64,000 bases of DNA from Butyricimonas virosa. Lineage in GTDB: Bacteria > Bacteroidota > Bacteroidia > Bacteroidales > Marinifilaceae. The stretch covers positions 372,001-436,000 of the forward strand of contig NZ_CP102269.1 in NCBI RefSeq assembly GCF_025148635.1. The letters run 5' to 3'. The position numbers were made by a program, and so were the translations under genes. The notes beneath the pieces are model-generated. The model was not told where the DNA came from. It worked only from the letters and a program-made list of their open reading frames with translations, and did not search any database. Positions 15,652-23,551 of the stretch are shown piece after piece. How positions within the stretch are numbered: the stretch's first letter is position 1; every line of letters begins with the position of its first letter.

Positions 15652-16911
15652 TCACTTTTTATCTTTTCTTACTTTCAACAAACTACTATCACCATAACTC
15701 AAAAAACGAAAATCGTGAGTCAAGGCGTAATCATACACTTTGTGCCAATCTTCCCCAATAGCTGCCGCTACCAATAATAATAACGTGCTCTGCGGCTGAT
15801 GGAAATTGGTAAACATCGCCGTGATCACCCGGTACGAATAGCCGGGAACAATAATGATCGTGGTCTTCGCCTTCAACAATTCGGCATCCTGTTCATCGAA
15901 CCACCCCAACAAGGCTGTCATAGATTCTTTCAACGAGTAACCGGAAGGCAAGTCGTAAGCTTCCCACTGCCCCAGCGAACTGAAATCCTCATCTTCCAAA
16001 ATTCGTTTCACCCCCATCCAATACAGACTTTCCAAGGTACGGACGGATGTTGTTCCCACGGCAATAATATTTTCCGGGTGAGTACATAGATGCTCCACGA
16101 CTTCCCGCCGAACGGAAATATGTTCCGTATGCATATCGTGCCCCCCGATAGTCTCGCTTTTCACGGGACGGAATGTCCCTGCCCCTACATGCAAGGTCAG
16201 CTCCTCAATCGTTATCCCTTTTTCCCGTAAAGCTTTCAACACGGGGATACTGAAATGCAAACCGGCTGTCGGGGCTGCCACCGATCCCTCATTCTTGGAA
16301 TACACCGTTTGATAGCGAATTTTGTCATCCTCTTCCGACTCTCGATTCAAATAAGGCGGGATCGGGATACGCCCGCAACATTCCAACACTTCACTAAAAC
16401 TGGCCGGAGCATCCCAGGTAAATTCCACGATAACATCATTCTCTTCGCGAAATTTCAGTGTCGCAGCCAACTGATATTCTTTCCCCTCAAACTGATAATG
16501 ACAATAAATCGTTCCTTCTTTCCATTTCTTCAAATTTCCGACCATACATTTCCACTCGCACTTCCCGTAAGCGGCAAAGCTCTGCACGTAGTCAGAGGGC
16601 CGGTAAGGTTCCAAACAGAAAACCTCGATCACGGCTCCCGTGACCTTCTGAAAAAGAATCCGGGCATAGATCACCTTCGTGTTGTTAAACACCAACATCT
16701 TCCCGGTATCAAGAATTTCCGGCACCTCGTAAAAATGCCTCTCGTCAATCCTGCCCTCGTCATAAATCAACAACTTCGACGCCTCCCGGTTTTCCAAGGG
16801 GAACTTGGCAATCCGCTCGTCGGGCAGATCATATATATAATCCTCAATCCTAATTTCTTTTAGCTTCTCTACCATGTCACGAGAATTTTCGATTGCTATT
16901 TTTTTTGTCAT
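15652..16911 (-). CDS. queA: S-adenosylmethionine:tRNA ribosyltransferase-isomerase
   Basis: The enzyme transfers and isomerises the ribosyl moiety of SAM to make epoxyqueuosine in tRNA wobble position 34. Recognised segments: YDLPDERIAKFPLENREASKLL, MLVFNNTKVIYARI, SVAAPTAGLHFSIPVL, LHVGAGTFRPVKSETI and TNFHQPQSTLLLLVAA. The ATG at 16909-16911 (MTKKIAIENS) was preferred because a TACTTTTG box lies about 30 bases upstream; the ATG at 16873-16875 (MVEKLKEIRIEDY) is an alternative giving 407 residues. The longer in-frame extension is upstream DNA shared with the divergent AMP nucleosidase gene. Confidence 0.94.
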   Translation of the reverse strand: MTKKIAIENSRDMVEKLKEIRIEDYIYDLPDERIAKFPLENREASKLLIYDEGRIDERHFYEVPEILDTGKMLVFNNTKVIYARILFQKVTGAVIEVFCLEPYRPSDYVQSFAAYGKCEWKCMVGNLKKWKEGTIYCHYQFEGKEYQLAATLKFREENDVIVEFTWDAPASFSEVLECCGRIPIPPYLNRESEEDDKIRYQTVYSKNEGSVAAPTAGLHFSIPVLKALREKGITIEELTLHVGAGTFRPVKSETIGGHDMHTEHISVRREVVEHLCTHPENIIAVGTTSVRTLESLYWMGVKRILEDEDFSSLGQWEAYDLPSGYSLKESMTALLGWFDEQDAELLKAKTTIIIVPGYSYRVITAMFTNFHQPQSTLLLLVAAAIGEDWHKVYDYALTHDFRFLSYGDSSLLKVRKDKK

Positions 16912-16940
16912 TCGGCAATAATATCTTACTTTTAAGGCTG

Positions 16941-16948
16941 CAAAAGTA
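16941..16948 (-). promoter_or_regulatory. -7 box of queA (TACTTTTG)
   Basis: TACTTTTG on the minus strand fits TAnnTTTG and places the transcript start roughly 20 bases ahead of the preferred queA ATG. Confidence 0.5.
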
Positions 16949-17017
16949 ATGATAAATAACGAAAAAAAGGAAATGAGATATTCCATTCTCAAATTTTCCA
17001 ACCGACATATTATGAAC

Positions 17018-17788
17018 ATGAAAACAAAAAAAGATATCGTGGAAGATTGGTTGCCCCGGTACACCGGACGGGCCTTGGAAGATTTTTCAAAACACATCAT
17101 CCTGACCAACTTTGATTACTACCTTGACTTGTTCGCGGAAAAATACAATGCACCCATCATCGGGGAGAATAAAAATATGCCCAACGTTTCGCACGACGGG
17201 ATTACCATGATTAATTTCGGAATGGGTAGTGCTAACGCCGCCACCATTTTGGACTTACTTTCTGCCATAGAACCGGAAGCCGTGTTGTTCATCGGGAAAT
17301 GTGGGGGACTGAAAGCCAAACACCACGAGGGGGACTACATCCTTCCCATTGCCGCCATCAAAGGAGAGGGTACATCCAACGACTACATGCCGAAAGAAGT
17401 CCCTTCCCTGCCCTCTTTCAGCGTTCAGAAAGCCTGTTCAAAAATAATTACGAATCATGACAGGCAATATTACACGGGAGTGGTGTACACCACCAATCGA
17501 CGAGTATGGGAATTCGACGAGAATTTCAAAGAATATTTAATCAAAACACGAGCGCTAGCCGTGGACATGGAAACCGCCACGATTTTCACCGTCGGGTTCG
17601 CCAACCGTATACCGACTGGAGCCTTACTCTTAATATCAGACAGGCCCATGATTTCCGATGGCATAAAAACATCTGAATCAGACAAAATCGTCACGCAAAA
17701 TTTCGTCCGGCAACATCTCGATATAGGCATTGAAACCATGCAATATATCAAGGATAAAAATTATTCCATGAGGCATCTTATTTTTTAA
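17018..17788 (+). CDS. amn: AMP nucleosidase
   Basis: The 256-residue short-form enzyme hydrolyses AMP to adenine and ribose 5-phosphate. It has the nucleoside phosphorylase-type core: INFGMGSANAATILDLL, VLFIGKCGGLKAKHHEGDYILP and the purine-site motif AVDMETATIF, with ISDRPM near the end. Length matches the Bacteroidetes form (about 258), half that of E. coli Amn. Start MKTKKDIVEDWLPRY at 17018; an ATG two codons earlier is possible. Confidence 0.92.
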   Translation: MKTKKDIVEDWLPRYTGRALEDFSKHIILTNFDYYLDLFAEKYNAPIIGENKNMPNVSHDGITMINFGMGSANAATILDLLSAIEPEAVLFIGKCGGLKAKHHEGDYILPIAAIKGEGTSNDYMPKEVPSLPSFSVQKACSKIITNHDRQYYTGVVYTTNRRVWEFDENFKEYLIKTRALAVDMETATIFTVGFANRIPTGALLLISDRPMISDGIKTSESDKIVTQNFVRQHLDIGIETMQYIKDKNYSMRHLIF

Positions 17789-17826
17789 ATATTATGTCGT
17801 ATTTTCGTTGTCAAATTATATTGCAT

Positions 17827-18264
17827 ATGCTGAAGGGACTATTTTACATCTTTTTAGGGATCATGCTCGCCTGCTCATGTAACAGCAAAAGTAAAAAACA
17901 AAACGAACAGGAAGTAAACACCCCGACCAGCGTGAATGATTCTAACACGATTGCCAAAATTGAATTCCCGCAAAAATCATTCAACTTTGGCGACCTGCAA
18001 GAAGGAGAAATCGTTACGCACACGTTTCGTTTCAAAAACACGGGAACCAAAAGTCTTGTCATTCTCAACGTGGAAGCTAGTTGTGGCTGCACTACCCCCA
18101 AGTATGACAAAAAACCGATCCCGCCGGGAGGAGAAGGAAAAATCGAAGTTGAATTTAACTCTTCGGGCAGATATGGTAAACAATACAAAGTAATTAATAT
18201 CTTTGCAAACGTTCCGGAAAAAGTGATTGAACTAAAAATAATCGCAAATATCAAGAATAAATAA
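17827..18264 (+). CDS. DUF1573 lipoprotein
   Basis: The 145-residue protein starts with a lipoprotein signal (MLKGLFYIFLGIMLACSC, lipobox MLAC) and then a single DUF1573 immunoglobulin-like domain: FNFGDLQEGEIVTHTFRFKNTG, VEASCGCTTPKY and PPGGEGKIEVEFNSSG. The SCGCT motif is characteristic of the family. Role unknown; it heads the yajC-ybbR-coaE run, an order kept in many Bacteroidales. Confidence 0.88.
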   Translation: MLKGLFYIFLGIMLACSCNSKSKKQNEQEVNTPTSVNDSNTIAKIEFPQKSFNFGDLQEGEIVTHTFRFKNTGTKSLVILNVEASCGCTTPKYDKKPIPPGGEGKIEVEFNSSGRYGKQYKVINIFANVPEKVIELKIIANIKNK

Positions 18265-18276
18265 AAAAGTAAATTT

Positions 18277-18597
18277 ATGAACACAATTTTCATGTTAACA
18301 TTACAACAAACTGCTACACAAGGTAACGCTTTCATGCAATTCTTACCCCTTATTCTTATTGTCGTTGTATTCTGGTTTTTTATGATCAGACCCCAGATGA
18401 AAAGACAAAAAGAATTGAAAAAATACCGGGATGAATTGAAGAAAGGCGACAAAGTCATGACAACCGGGGGTATCTTCGGGAAAATTGTCGAGATCAACGA
18501 CTTTACCGTTATCATTGAAGTAGAAAGTCAAGCCAGATTAAAAGTAAGCAAGGAAGCCATCGTGAAAGACATGACGGACGTTCCGGCTAGCAAATAA
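18277..18597 (+). CDS. yajC: Preprotein translocase subunit YajC
   Basis: The 106-residue protein has one membrane helix (about 22-36, FLPLILIVVVFWFFMI) followed by RPQMKRQKELKKYRDELKKGDKV and TTGGIFGKIVEI, the standard YajC signature. It associates with SecDF in the inner membrane. It follows the DUF1573 gene by 12 bases. Confidence 0.94.
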   Translation: MNTIFMLTLQQTATQGNAFMQFLPLILIVVVFWFFMIRPQMKRQKELKKYRDELKKGDKVMTTGGIFGKIVEINDFTVIIEVESQARLKVSKEAIVKDMTDVPASK

Positions 18598-18606
18598 TTT
18601 TAGTTA

Positions 18607-18678
18607 CAGGTTACAAGTTCGCCAGTTACAAGTTTTGTCTTTCGTAACTCGCAACTTGTAACCTGAAACTTGTAACCT
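18607..18678. repeat. Four-copy inverted/direct repeat (GTTACAAGTT) between yajC and ybbR
   Basis: CAGGTTACAAGTT (18607-18619) is a perfect inverted match to AACTTGTAACCTG (18653-18665); further copies CAGTTACAAGTT (about 18624) and AAACTTGTAACCT (about 18666) flank them. The gap could fold into a long hairpin inside the operon. Confidence 0.75.
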
Positions 18679-18687
18679 TTCCAGCAT

Positions 18688-19677
18688 ATGCGTGGTTTTA
18701 TCGGTAAAATACTCGGTTATTTTGGTGCATCCCATGAACTGCACATCAAACGTAACGTGGTCACGTACGGAATCTGCGTTATCATCGCAACCGTCTTGTG
18801 GTTTTTAAACGCACTGAACAAAGAGTACACCACGGAAATTACTTACCCGATAAAATACACGGAACTTCCCAAGGGAAAACTGCTCGTTTCCGAGCCGCCC
18901 AAAGAAATGACCCTAGCGATAAAGGCTCACGGTTTCGCCCTATTGCGTTACAGCATCAGCACCTCTTTTTTACCGATCGTACTCAATGTAAGTTCGTTGC
19001 TAGATAAAAAAGACCTGCTGGAATACACGATAAACACGTCTGAGATAAAAGACCGCATCAGCACCCAGCTGAACACGGACATACAGCTGATATCTATTAA
19101 ACCGGAAAGCATCACGTTTAAGTTCTCCCGGTTCGAAAGTAAAAGAGTTCCGGTTATTCCCCGGGTCGAGTACACGTTGAAACGACAGTACATGCTGAAA
19201 AACGATATTTCTGTTACTCCCAATCACGTGGCCATCAGTGGACCGGTCTCTATTCTTGACACGCTAAAAGCGGTGTACACAGAACCTATTTCCTTAAAAA
19301 ACCTCTCTAAAGAGGTAACCAAAACCGTCTCGTTTGAAGAAATTTACGGGACTCAAATCAACGAGAACGATGCGAAAGTCAAAATTGAAGTGGAGCGATT
19401 CACGGAATCGAAAAAAACAGTCCCCCTCGTTGTTAAAAATCTACCGGACTCACTCTTGATCCGTCTGTTTCCTCACTCGATAGACGTGACATTTGACGTG
19501 GGATTAAGCCGCTATGAAGTAGTATCTGATACCAGTTTCTCTTTCTACGTGGATTATAACCAAATCAAGACCAACCCGGCATCCTTGAAAATCGAAATCG
19601 AGCGATCCCCTCGTCACATAAAAGACCTGGTATTCACCCCGGAAACAGTTGAGTATCTTATCGAAAAGAAAAAATAA
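18688..19677 (+). CDS. YbbR-like domain protein
   Basis: The 329-residue protein has an N-terminal membrane helix (about 24-43, VVTYGICVIIATVLWFLNAL) and an extracytoplasmic beta-rich region with YbbR-type repeats. YbbR/CdaR domains regulate the diadenylate cyclase CdaA in Firmicutes, but no cyclase gene is here. Position between yajC and coaE is the conserved Bacteroidales arrangement. Confidence 0.85.
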   Translation: MRGFIGKILGYFGASHELHIKRNVVTYGICVIIATVLWFLNALNKEYTTEITYPIKYTELPKGKLLVSEPPKEMTLAIKAHGFALLRYSISTSFLPIVLNVSSLLDKKDLLEYTINTSEIKDRISTQLNTDIQLISIKPESITFKFSRFESKRVPVIPRVEYTLKRQYMLKNDISVTPNHVAISGPVSILDTLKAVYTEPISLKNLSKEVTKTVSFEEIYGTQINENDAKVKIEVERFTESKKTVPLVVKNLPDSLLIRLFPHSIDVTFDVGLSRYEVVSDTSFSFYVDYNQIKTNPASLKIEIERSPRHIKDLVFTPETVEYLIEKKK

Positions 19678-19681
19678 TCCC

Positions 19682-20281
19682 ATGCTAAAGATTGGTTTGA
19701 CAGGAGGCATCGGAAGCGGAAAATCCACGATAGCTAAAATTATCGCAACATTAGGATACCCCGTGTATATTAGCGATTTCAAAGCATCCGAGCTAATCAA
19801 CCGGGATGAAGAAATCAAAAAACATTTAATCGAACTGTTCGGTAAAGATATTTACCAGCCCGACGGGAACCTGGATAAAAAACGGCTAGCAGGTATCATA
19901 TTTAATGATAAAGAAGCTATCAAGCAAGTAAATGGCATTGTTCATCCTGCCGTAACACGAGATTTCATGGAGTGGTGTTCGGCACAACGACGCCCGCTTT
20001 TATTCTTCGAATCGGCTATTCTGTTTGAAGCAAAACTCGAAAACCTCTTCGATTACATCATTCTTATCACAACAGACTTGGAAACCCGCGTGGAACGAGT
20101 GATCTCAAGAGATTCTACTACACGGGAAAAAGTGATTGAACGCGTTAACAATCAAATGCCCGATGAAATAAAACAAACAAAATCGGATTTCGTAATTTAT
20201 AACAACAATGATGACAAAGTGATAAAACAAATCCTTTCCATCATTCATCAACTAAACAATATTCATTCAAAACAAGTATAA
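19682..20281 (+). CDS. coaE: Dephospho-CoA kinase
   Basis: The 199-residue kinase adds the 3-prime phosphate in the last step of CoA synthesis. P-loop GLTGGIGSGKSTIAKII, then VYISDFKASELI, the lid segment VIERVNNQM and FVIYNN near the end. The start ATG at 19682 lies 4 bases after the ybbR stop; an upstream in-frame start would overlap ybbR and is not preferred. Confidence 0.95.
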   Translation: MLKIGLTGGIGSGKSTIAKIIATLGYPVYISDFKASELINRDEEIKKHLIELFGKDIYQPDGNLDKKRLAGIIFNDKEAIKQVNGIVHPAVTRDFMEWCSAQRRPLLFFESAILFEAKLENLFDYIILITTDLETRVERVISRDSTTREKVIERVNNQMPDEIKQTKSDFVIYNNNDDKVIKQILSIIHQLNNIHSKQV

Positions 20282-20282
20282 T

Positions 20283-21017
20283 ATGGCAAAATACGGTAAA
20301 TGGATAGGAGCAGGTTTAGGTTTTGTCATGGGAGGTCCCATAGGCGCCTTGTTCGGTTATTTCATCGGTTCCACGTTCGACACCGCAACAGTTGTAACAT
20401 CCGGCCCGGGGAATGATCCGGGTACTCGTCCCACGGGAAGAGGAGATTTCCTGCTAAGTCTTGTTGTTCTAGCAACAGCCTTGATGAAAGCCGATGGAAA
20501 AGTAACCCGGAATGAATTGGATTACGTGAAAAAGTTCTTCCGGGACAATTTCGGTCAGGAAGGAGAACGTGAAGCCTTGGCAATCATCAAGGATCTATTA
20601 AACAAAGACATTGAGGTGGAACAAGTTTGTACCCAAATCCGCATGAACATGAACGTCTATTCCCGCACTCAACTATTATATTTCCTATTCGGACTAGCCA
20701 AGGCAGACGGGATGGTATGTAAATACGAGATTTCTCTGTTGGACAAAATAGCCAATTTATTGGGAATCGATTCTACCACGTACCAGTCAATCAAAGCCAT
20801 GTACTATGACGATTTGAACTCTGCTTACAGTATTTTAGGCATTAGCTCCACCGCTACCGACGAAGAAGTAAAAAAAGCCTATCGGAAAATGGCCATCGAA
20901 AACCACCCGGACAAAGTAGGGTACATGGGAGAAGATATTCGCAAGGCTGCCGAGAAGAAATTCATGGCTATCAACGAGGCTTACGAGAAAATCAAAAAAC
21001 AACGGGGAATCAATTAG
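20283..21017 (+). CDS. TerB-type tellurite-resistance domain plus C-terminal J domain (DjlA-like)
   Basis: The 244-residue protein begins with a Gly-rich hydrophobic segment (8-30, IGAGLGFVMGGPIGALFGYFIG), has a TerB-like helical domain (about 55-170, two repeats each with KADGKV or KADGMV) and ends with a J domain containing HPDKV (near 218). This matches DjlA-type co-chaperones that stimulate DnaK at the membrane. It follows coaE by 1 base. Confidence 0.87.
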   Translation: MAKYGKWIGAGLGFVMGGPIGALFGYFIGSTFDTATVVTSGPGNDPGTRPTGRGDFLLSLVVLATALMKADGKVTRNELDYVKKFFRDNFGQEGEREALAIIKDLLNKDIEVEQVCTQIRMNMNVYSRTQLLYFLFGLAKADGMVCKYEISLLDKIANLLGIDSTTYQSIKAMYYDDLNSAYSILGISSTATDEEVKKAYRKMAIENHPDKVGYMGEDIRKAAEKKFMAINEAYEKIKKQRGIN

Positions 21018-21084
21018 CCGGACAAGAAGGATTGAAATAAAAAAAATAAATATTTCATTGCTTTTACTTTTAAACATTGATTCG

Positions 21085-21092
21085 TACTTTTG
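21085..21092 (+). promoter_or_regulatory. -7 box upstream of the DUF5606 gene (TACTTTTG)
   Basis: TACTTTTG fits TAnnTTTG and lies 34 bases before the ATG at 21126; the -33 region is weak. Confidence 0.45.
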
Positions 21093-21125
21093 CCCACCAA
21101 TAACAAAACACAAAAAGAAAGCAAT

Positions 21126-21536
21126 ATGTTGAAAGAAATTTTATCCATATCAGGAAAACCCGGGTTATTCAAATTAATCAATAACACCGCAAATGCCTTG
21201 ATTGTAGAATCATTACTTGACGGGAAACGCTTTCCTGCATATTCTAATGCTAAAATTATCGCCCTCGAAGATATTTCAATTTACACGGAAGATGAAGACA
21301 TGCCTCTGAAAACAGTGTTCAAACGTATGTATGAAAAAGAAGAGGGCAAACCGGCCATCAATCACAAAGAATCATCCGCAGCGATCACGAACTATATTGA
21401 ATCTGTCATCCCGGAATATGATGCGGATCGCGTTTATGTTTCAGACATGCGAAAAATGATCCAATGGTATAATTTATTATTAGACAAAAACCTTCTGAAC
21501 TTCGACGAGCCGGAAGAAGAAAAGAAAGAAGAGTAA
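21126..21536 (+). CDS. DUF5606 family protein
   Basis: The 136-residue soluble protein begins MLKEILSISGKPGLFKLI and contains LLDGKRFPAYSNAKIIALEDISIY, characteristic of the DUF5606 family of Bacteroidetes; the end is acidic/lysine rich (EPEEEKKEE). No biochemical function is known. It sits downstream of coaE and terB-dnaJ with its own possible promoter. Confidence 0.82.
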   Translation: MLKEILSISGKPGLFKLINNTANALIVESLLDGKRFPAYSNAKIIALEDISIYTEDEDMPLKTVFKRMYEKEEGKPAINHKESSAAITNYIESVIPEYDADRVYVSDMRKMIQWYNLLLDKNLLNFDEPEEEKKEE

Positions 21537-21537
21537 G

Positions 21538-21592
21538 TTTATAAAGTTTGAAAGTTTATAAGGTTTATAAACTTTCAAACTTTACAAACCTA
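21538..21592. repeat. Inverted short-word repeat (GTTTATAAACTTTCAAACTTT)
   Basis: Words AAAGTTTGAAAGTTTATAA and TTTATAAACTTTCAAACTTT face each other in the gap between the DUF5606 and methyltransferase genes and can pair as a hairpin. It is another version of the short-period repeats seen in other gaps. Confidence 0.65.
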
Positions 21593-21601
21593 TTATCCAG
21601 C

Positions 21602-22309
21602 ATGGCAAACGACTACTTCCAATTCAAACAATTCACCATTCGACAAGAAAAATGTGCCATGAAAGTCGGCACGGATGGTGTCCTTCTTGGATCTTGGGCA
21701 GATTTAACCCATGCACGACGTTTGCTTGATATTGGTACAGGCACGGGGCTTATGGCCATCATGGCTGCACAACGCAATCTCGAATTAATCATTGATGCTA
21801 TTGAAATTGATCCGGCGGCTTTTGAACAGGCTCGGGAGAATGCCAATAATTCCCCCTGGCGAGAACGCATCCATCTTTTTCAAGGCGAAGTGCAAGCATT
21901 TACCCCCACGTACAAATACGACATCATTATTTGTAACCCGCCTTTCTTCATTAATTCAACTAAAAATCCGGAACTTAACCGCACCCTAGCCCGGCATTGC
22001 GAAACATTATCACACGAGGACATCCTCCAAGTTAGCGACAATTTATTATTACCGGGAGGTAAACTTTGTGTCATACTACCTGTTAACGAAGCCAAACATT
22101 TTATAGAATTAACCCAAGGCAAAAAATGGTTTGTTAACAAATTATCAACAGTTTACCCCACACCCGACAAGGCACCTAAACGTCAACTCATTGAACTCTC
22201 GAAAGTTAAAAAATACCTCGTAGAAGATTCAATAATTCTTGAAATAGAGAGACATACACTTCACGAGAGTTACGCAAACTTAACCAGAGATTTTTACTTG
22301 AAACTTTGA
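21602..22309 (+). CDS. tRNA1(Val) (adenine-N6)-methyltransferase, TrmN6/YfiC family
   Basis: The 235-residue class I methyltransferase has the SAM site LLDIGTGTGLMAIMAAQ, the acidic DAIEIDPAAFEQA and the N6-adenine catalytic motif NPPFF, with KVGTDGVLLGSWA before it. E. coli YfiC methylates A37 of tRNA1(Val). The start MANDYFQFKQF at 21602 follows the repeat region; the upstream in-frame extension is repeat-derived. Confidence 0.88.
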   Translation: MANDYFQFKQFTIRQEKCAMKVGTDGVLLGSWADLTHARRLLDIGTGTGLMAIMAAQRNLELIIDAIEIDPAAFEQARENANNSPWRERIHLFQGEVQAFTPTYKYDIIICNPPFFINSTKNPELNRTLARHCETLSHEDILQVSDNLLLPGGKLCVILPVNEAKHFIELTQGKKWFVNKLSTVYPTPDKAPKRQLIELSKVKKYLVEDSIILEIERHTLHESYANLTRDFYLKL

Positions 22310-22408
22310 TTCCCGAAGTTTTATCTCGTCCCACATCTTCATCAGGATTTAAATCTCCTTACAGAAAAGATTAACGATCTATTAACTATCGAATATGGGA
22401 ATACCCCC

Positions 22409-22526
22409 TATCTTTGCAAAGTAGAAAACAGATAGAAGACACAGTTTTTTTTCATAAGTTTGTATGTTTAGGTTAGTAGTTAGTAATTAAATAAGAGATC
22501 GCCCCATCGGTCTCTTATTTTTTTTT
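22409..22526 (+). ncRNA. Candidate small RNA or leader with its own promoter and terminator
   Basis: A TATCTTTG box (22409-22416) is followed after about 75 bases by an intrinsic terminator, AATAAGAGA (22490-22498) with TCTCTTATT (22511-22519) and a run of nine T. The roughly 100-base transcript between them has no open frame starting with a plausible ATG. The next gene has another -7 box after the terminator. No known RNA family was identified by eye. Confidence 0.45.
22490..22526 (+). terminator. Intrinsic terminator upstream of the ROK gene
   Basis: Nine-base perfect stem AATAAGAGA/TCTCTTATT around a C-rich 12-base loop, then a T run. It separates the 22409 promoter from the ROK gene. Confidence 0.8.
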
Positions 22527-22556
22527 ATTACTTTTAACCACGCATTAGGTTGCAAT

Positions 22557-22564
22557 TATTTTTG
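22557..22564 (+). promoter_or_regulatory. Possible -7 box of the ROK gene (TATTTTTG)
   Basis: TATTTTTG fits TAnnTTTG and lies 22 bases before the ATG at 22586; the -33 element is unclear. Confidence 0.4.
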
Positions 22565-22585
22565 TTGTCAAATTTATATATTATT

Positions 22586-23539
22586 ATGCAAACAACTGTC
22601 TCACTAGGTATTGATATTGGAGGAACCAATATCGCATTCGGCATCATTGATAAAAGCGGTAACTGTCTGGCAAATGGCTCTTTACCCACAACTGCATATA
22701 ACACACCACAAGATTTTGTCCAAGATCTGTACAAAACAGTGAAGAAAGAACTGGACAACTTAGACGTGCAACTTGTCGGAATCGGGGTCGGCGCTCCTAA
22801 CGGGAATTACTTCAACGGGACCATCGAAAACGCGGCAAACTTATCTTGGAAAGGGACTATCCCAATGGTAGAACTTCTGACAAAACAATTTAACGTTCCT
22901 GCTTTTATCACGAATGACGCGAAAGCAGCCGCTATCGGAGAAATGGTATACGGCGGGGCAAAAGGAATGAAAGACTTCGTCGTGATCACGCTGGGAACAG
23001 GCTTGGGAAGCGGCATCGTGGTGAACGGGAAATTAGTATACGGGCATGACGGTCTTGCAGGTGAAGTTGGGCACACGCTGGTTTGTGGTGGGGATAGATA
23101 CTGTAATTGCGGACGCCGGGGATGCCTGGAAACTTATGCTTCTGCCACCGGAATAAAACGTACTGCCTGCGAATTACTCGCCCTGGAAAATACTCCCAGC
23201 ACATTAAGGGATATTCCTTACACGGAAATCTCGGCTAAAAAAGTATATGACGCAGCACAAAAAGGTGACCCAATCGCCTTGGAAGCCTTCCGAATCACGG
23301 GCGAGCAGTTGGGAAAAGCCCTGGCTAACTTGGTAGCTATTATCAGCCCGGAAGCGATATTCCTTCAAGGAGGGGTAGCAAATGCCGGAGAATGGCTTTT
23401 TAAAACCACGCAGGAACAAATGGAAGCTAACATGCTGTATATATTTAAACAAAAAATTAAAATACTTCGCTCGTCTCTTCCCACGAATGCCGCCATTTAT
23501 GGAGCATCAGCGCTTGTATGGACTGAATTAAACAATTAG
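22586..23539 (+). CDS. ROK-family sugar kinase (glucokinase-like)
   Basis: The 317-residue protein has the ROK/ASKHA signature: phosphate-1 site LGIDIGGTNIAFGII, LGTGLGSGIVVNGKLVYG, and the zinc-binding CxCGxxGCxE motif (CNCGRRGCLETYAS). ROK kinases phosphorylate glucose, mannose or N-acetylated hexosamines in the cytosol. It lies 12 bases ahead of the GH92 mannosidase, so mannose or glucose released from glycans is a reasonable substrate, though this is inference. The start MQTTVSLG is chosen over an upstream TTG. Confidence 0.9.
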   Translation: MQTTVSLGIDIGGTNIAFGIIDKSGNCLANGSLPTTAYNTPQDFVQDLYKTVKKELDNLDVQLVGIGVGAPNGNYFNGTIENAANLSWKGTIPMVELLTKQFNVPAFITNDAKAAAIGEMVYGGAKGMKDFVVITLGTGLGSGIVVNGKLVYGHDGLAGEVGHTLVCGGDRYCNCGRRGCLETYASATGIKRTACELLALENTPSTLRDIPYTEISAKKVYDAAQKGDPIALEAFRITGEQLGKALANLVAIISPEAIFLQGGVANAGEWLFKTTQEQMEANMLYIFKQKIKILRSSLPTNAAIYGASALVWTELNN

Positions 23540-23551
23540 ATATTAATAACC

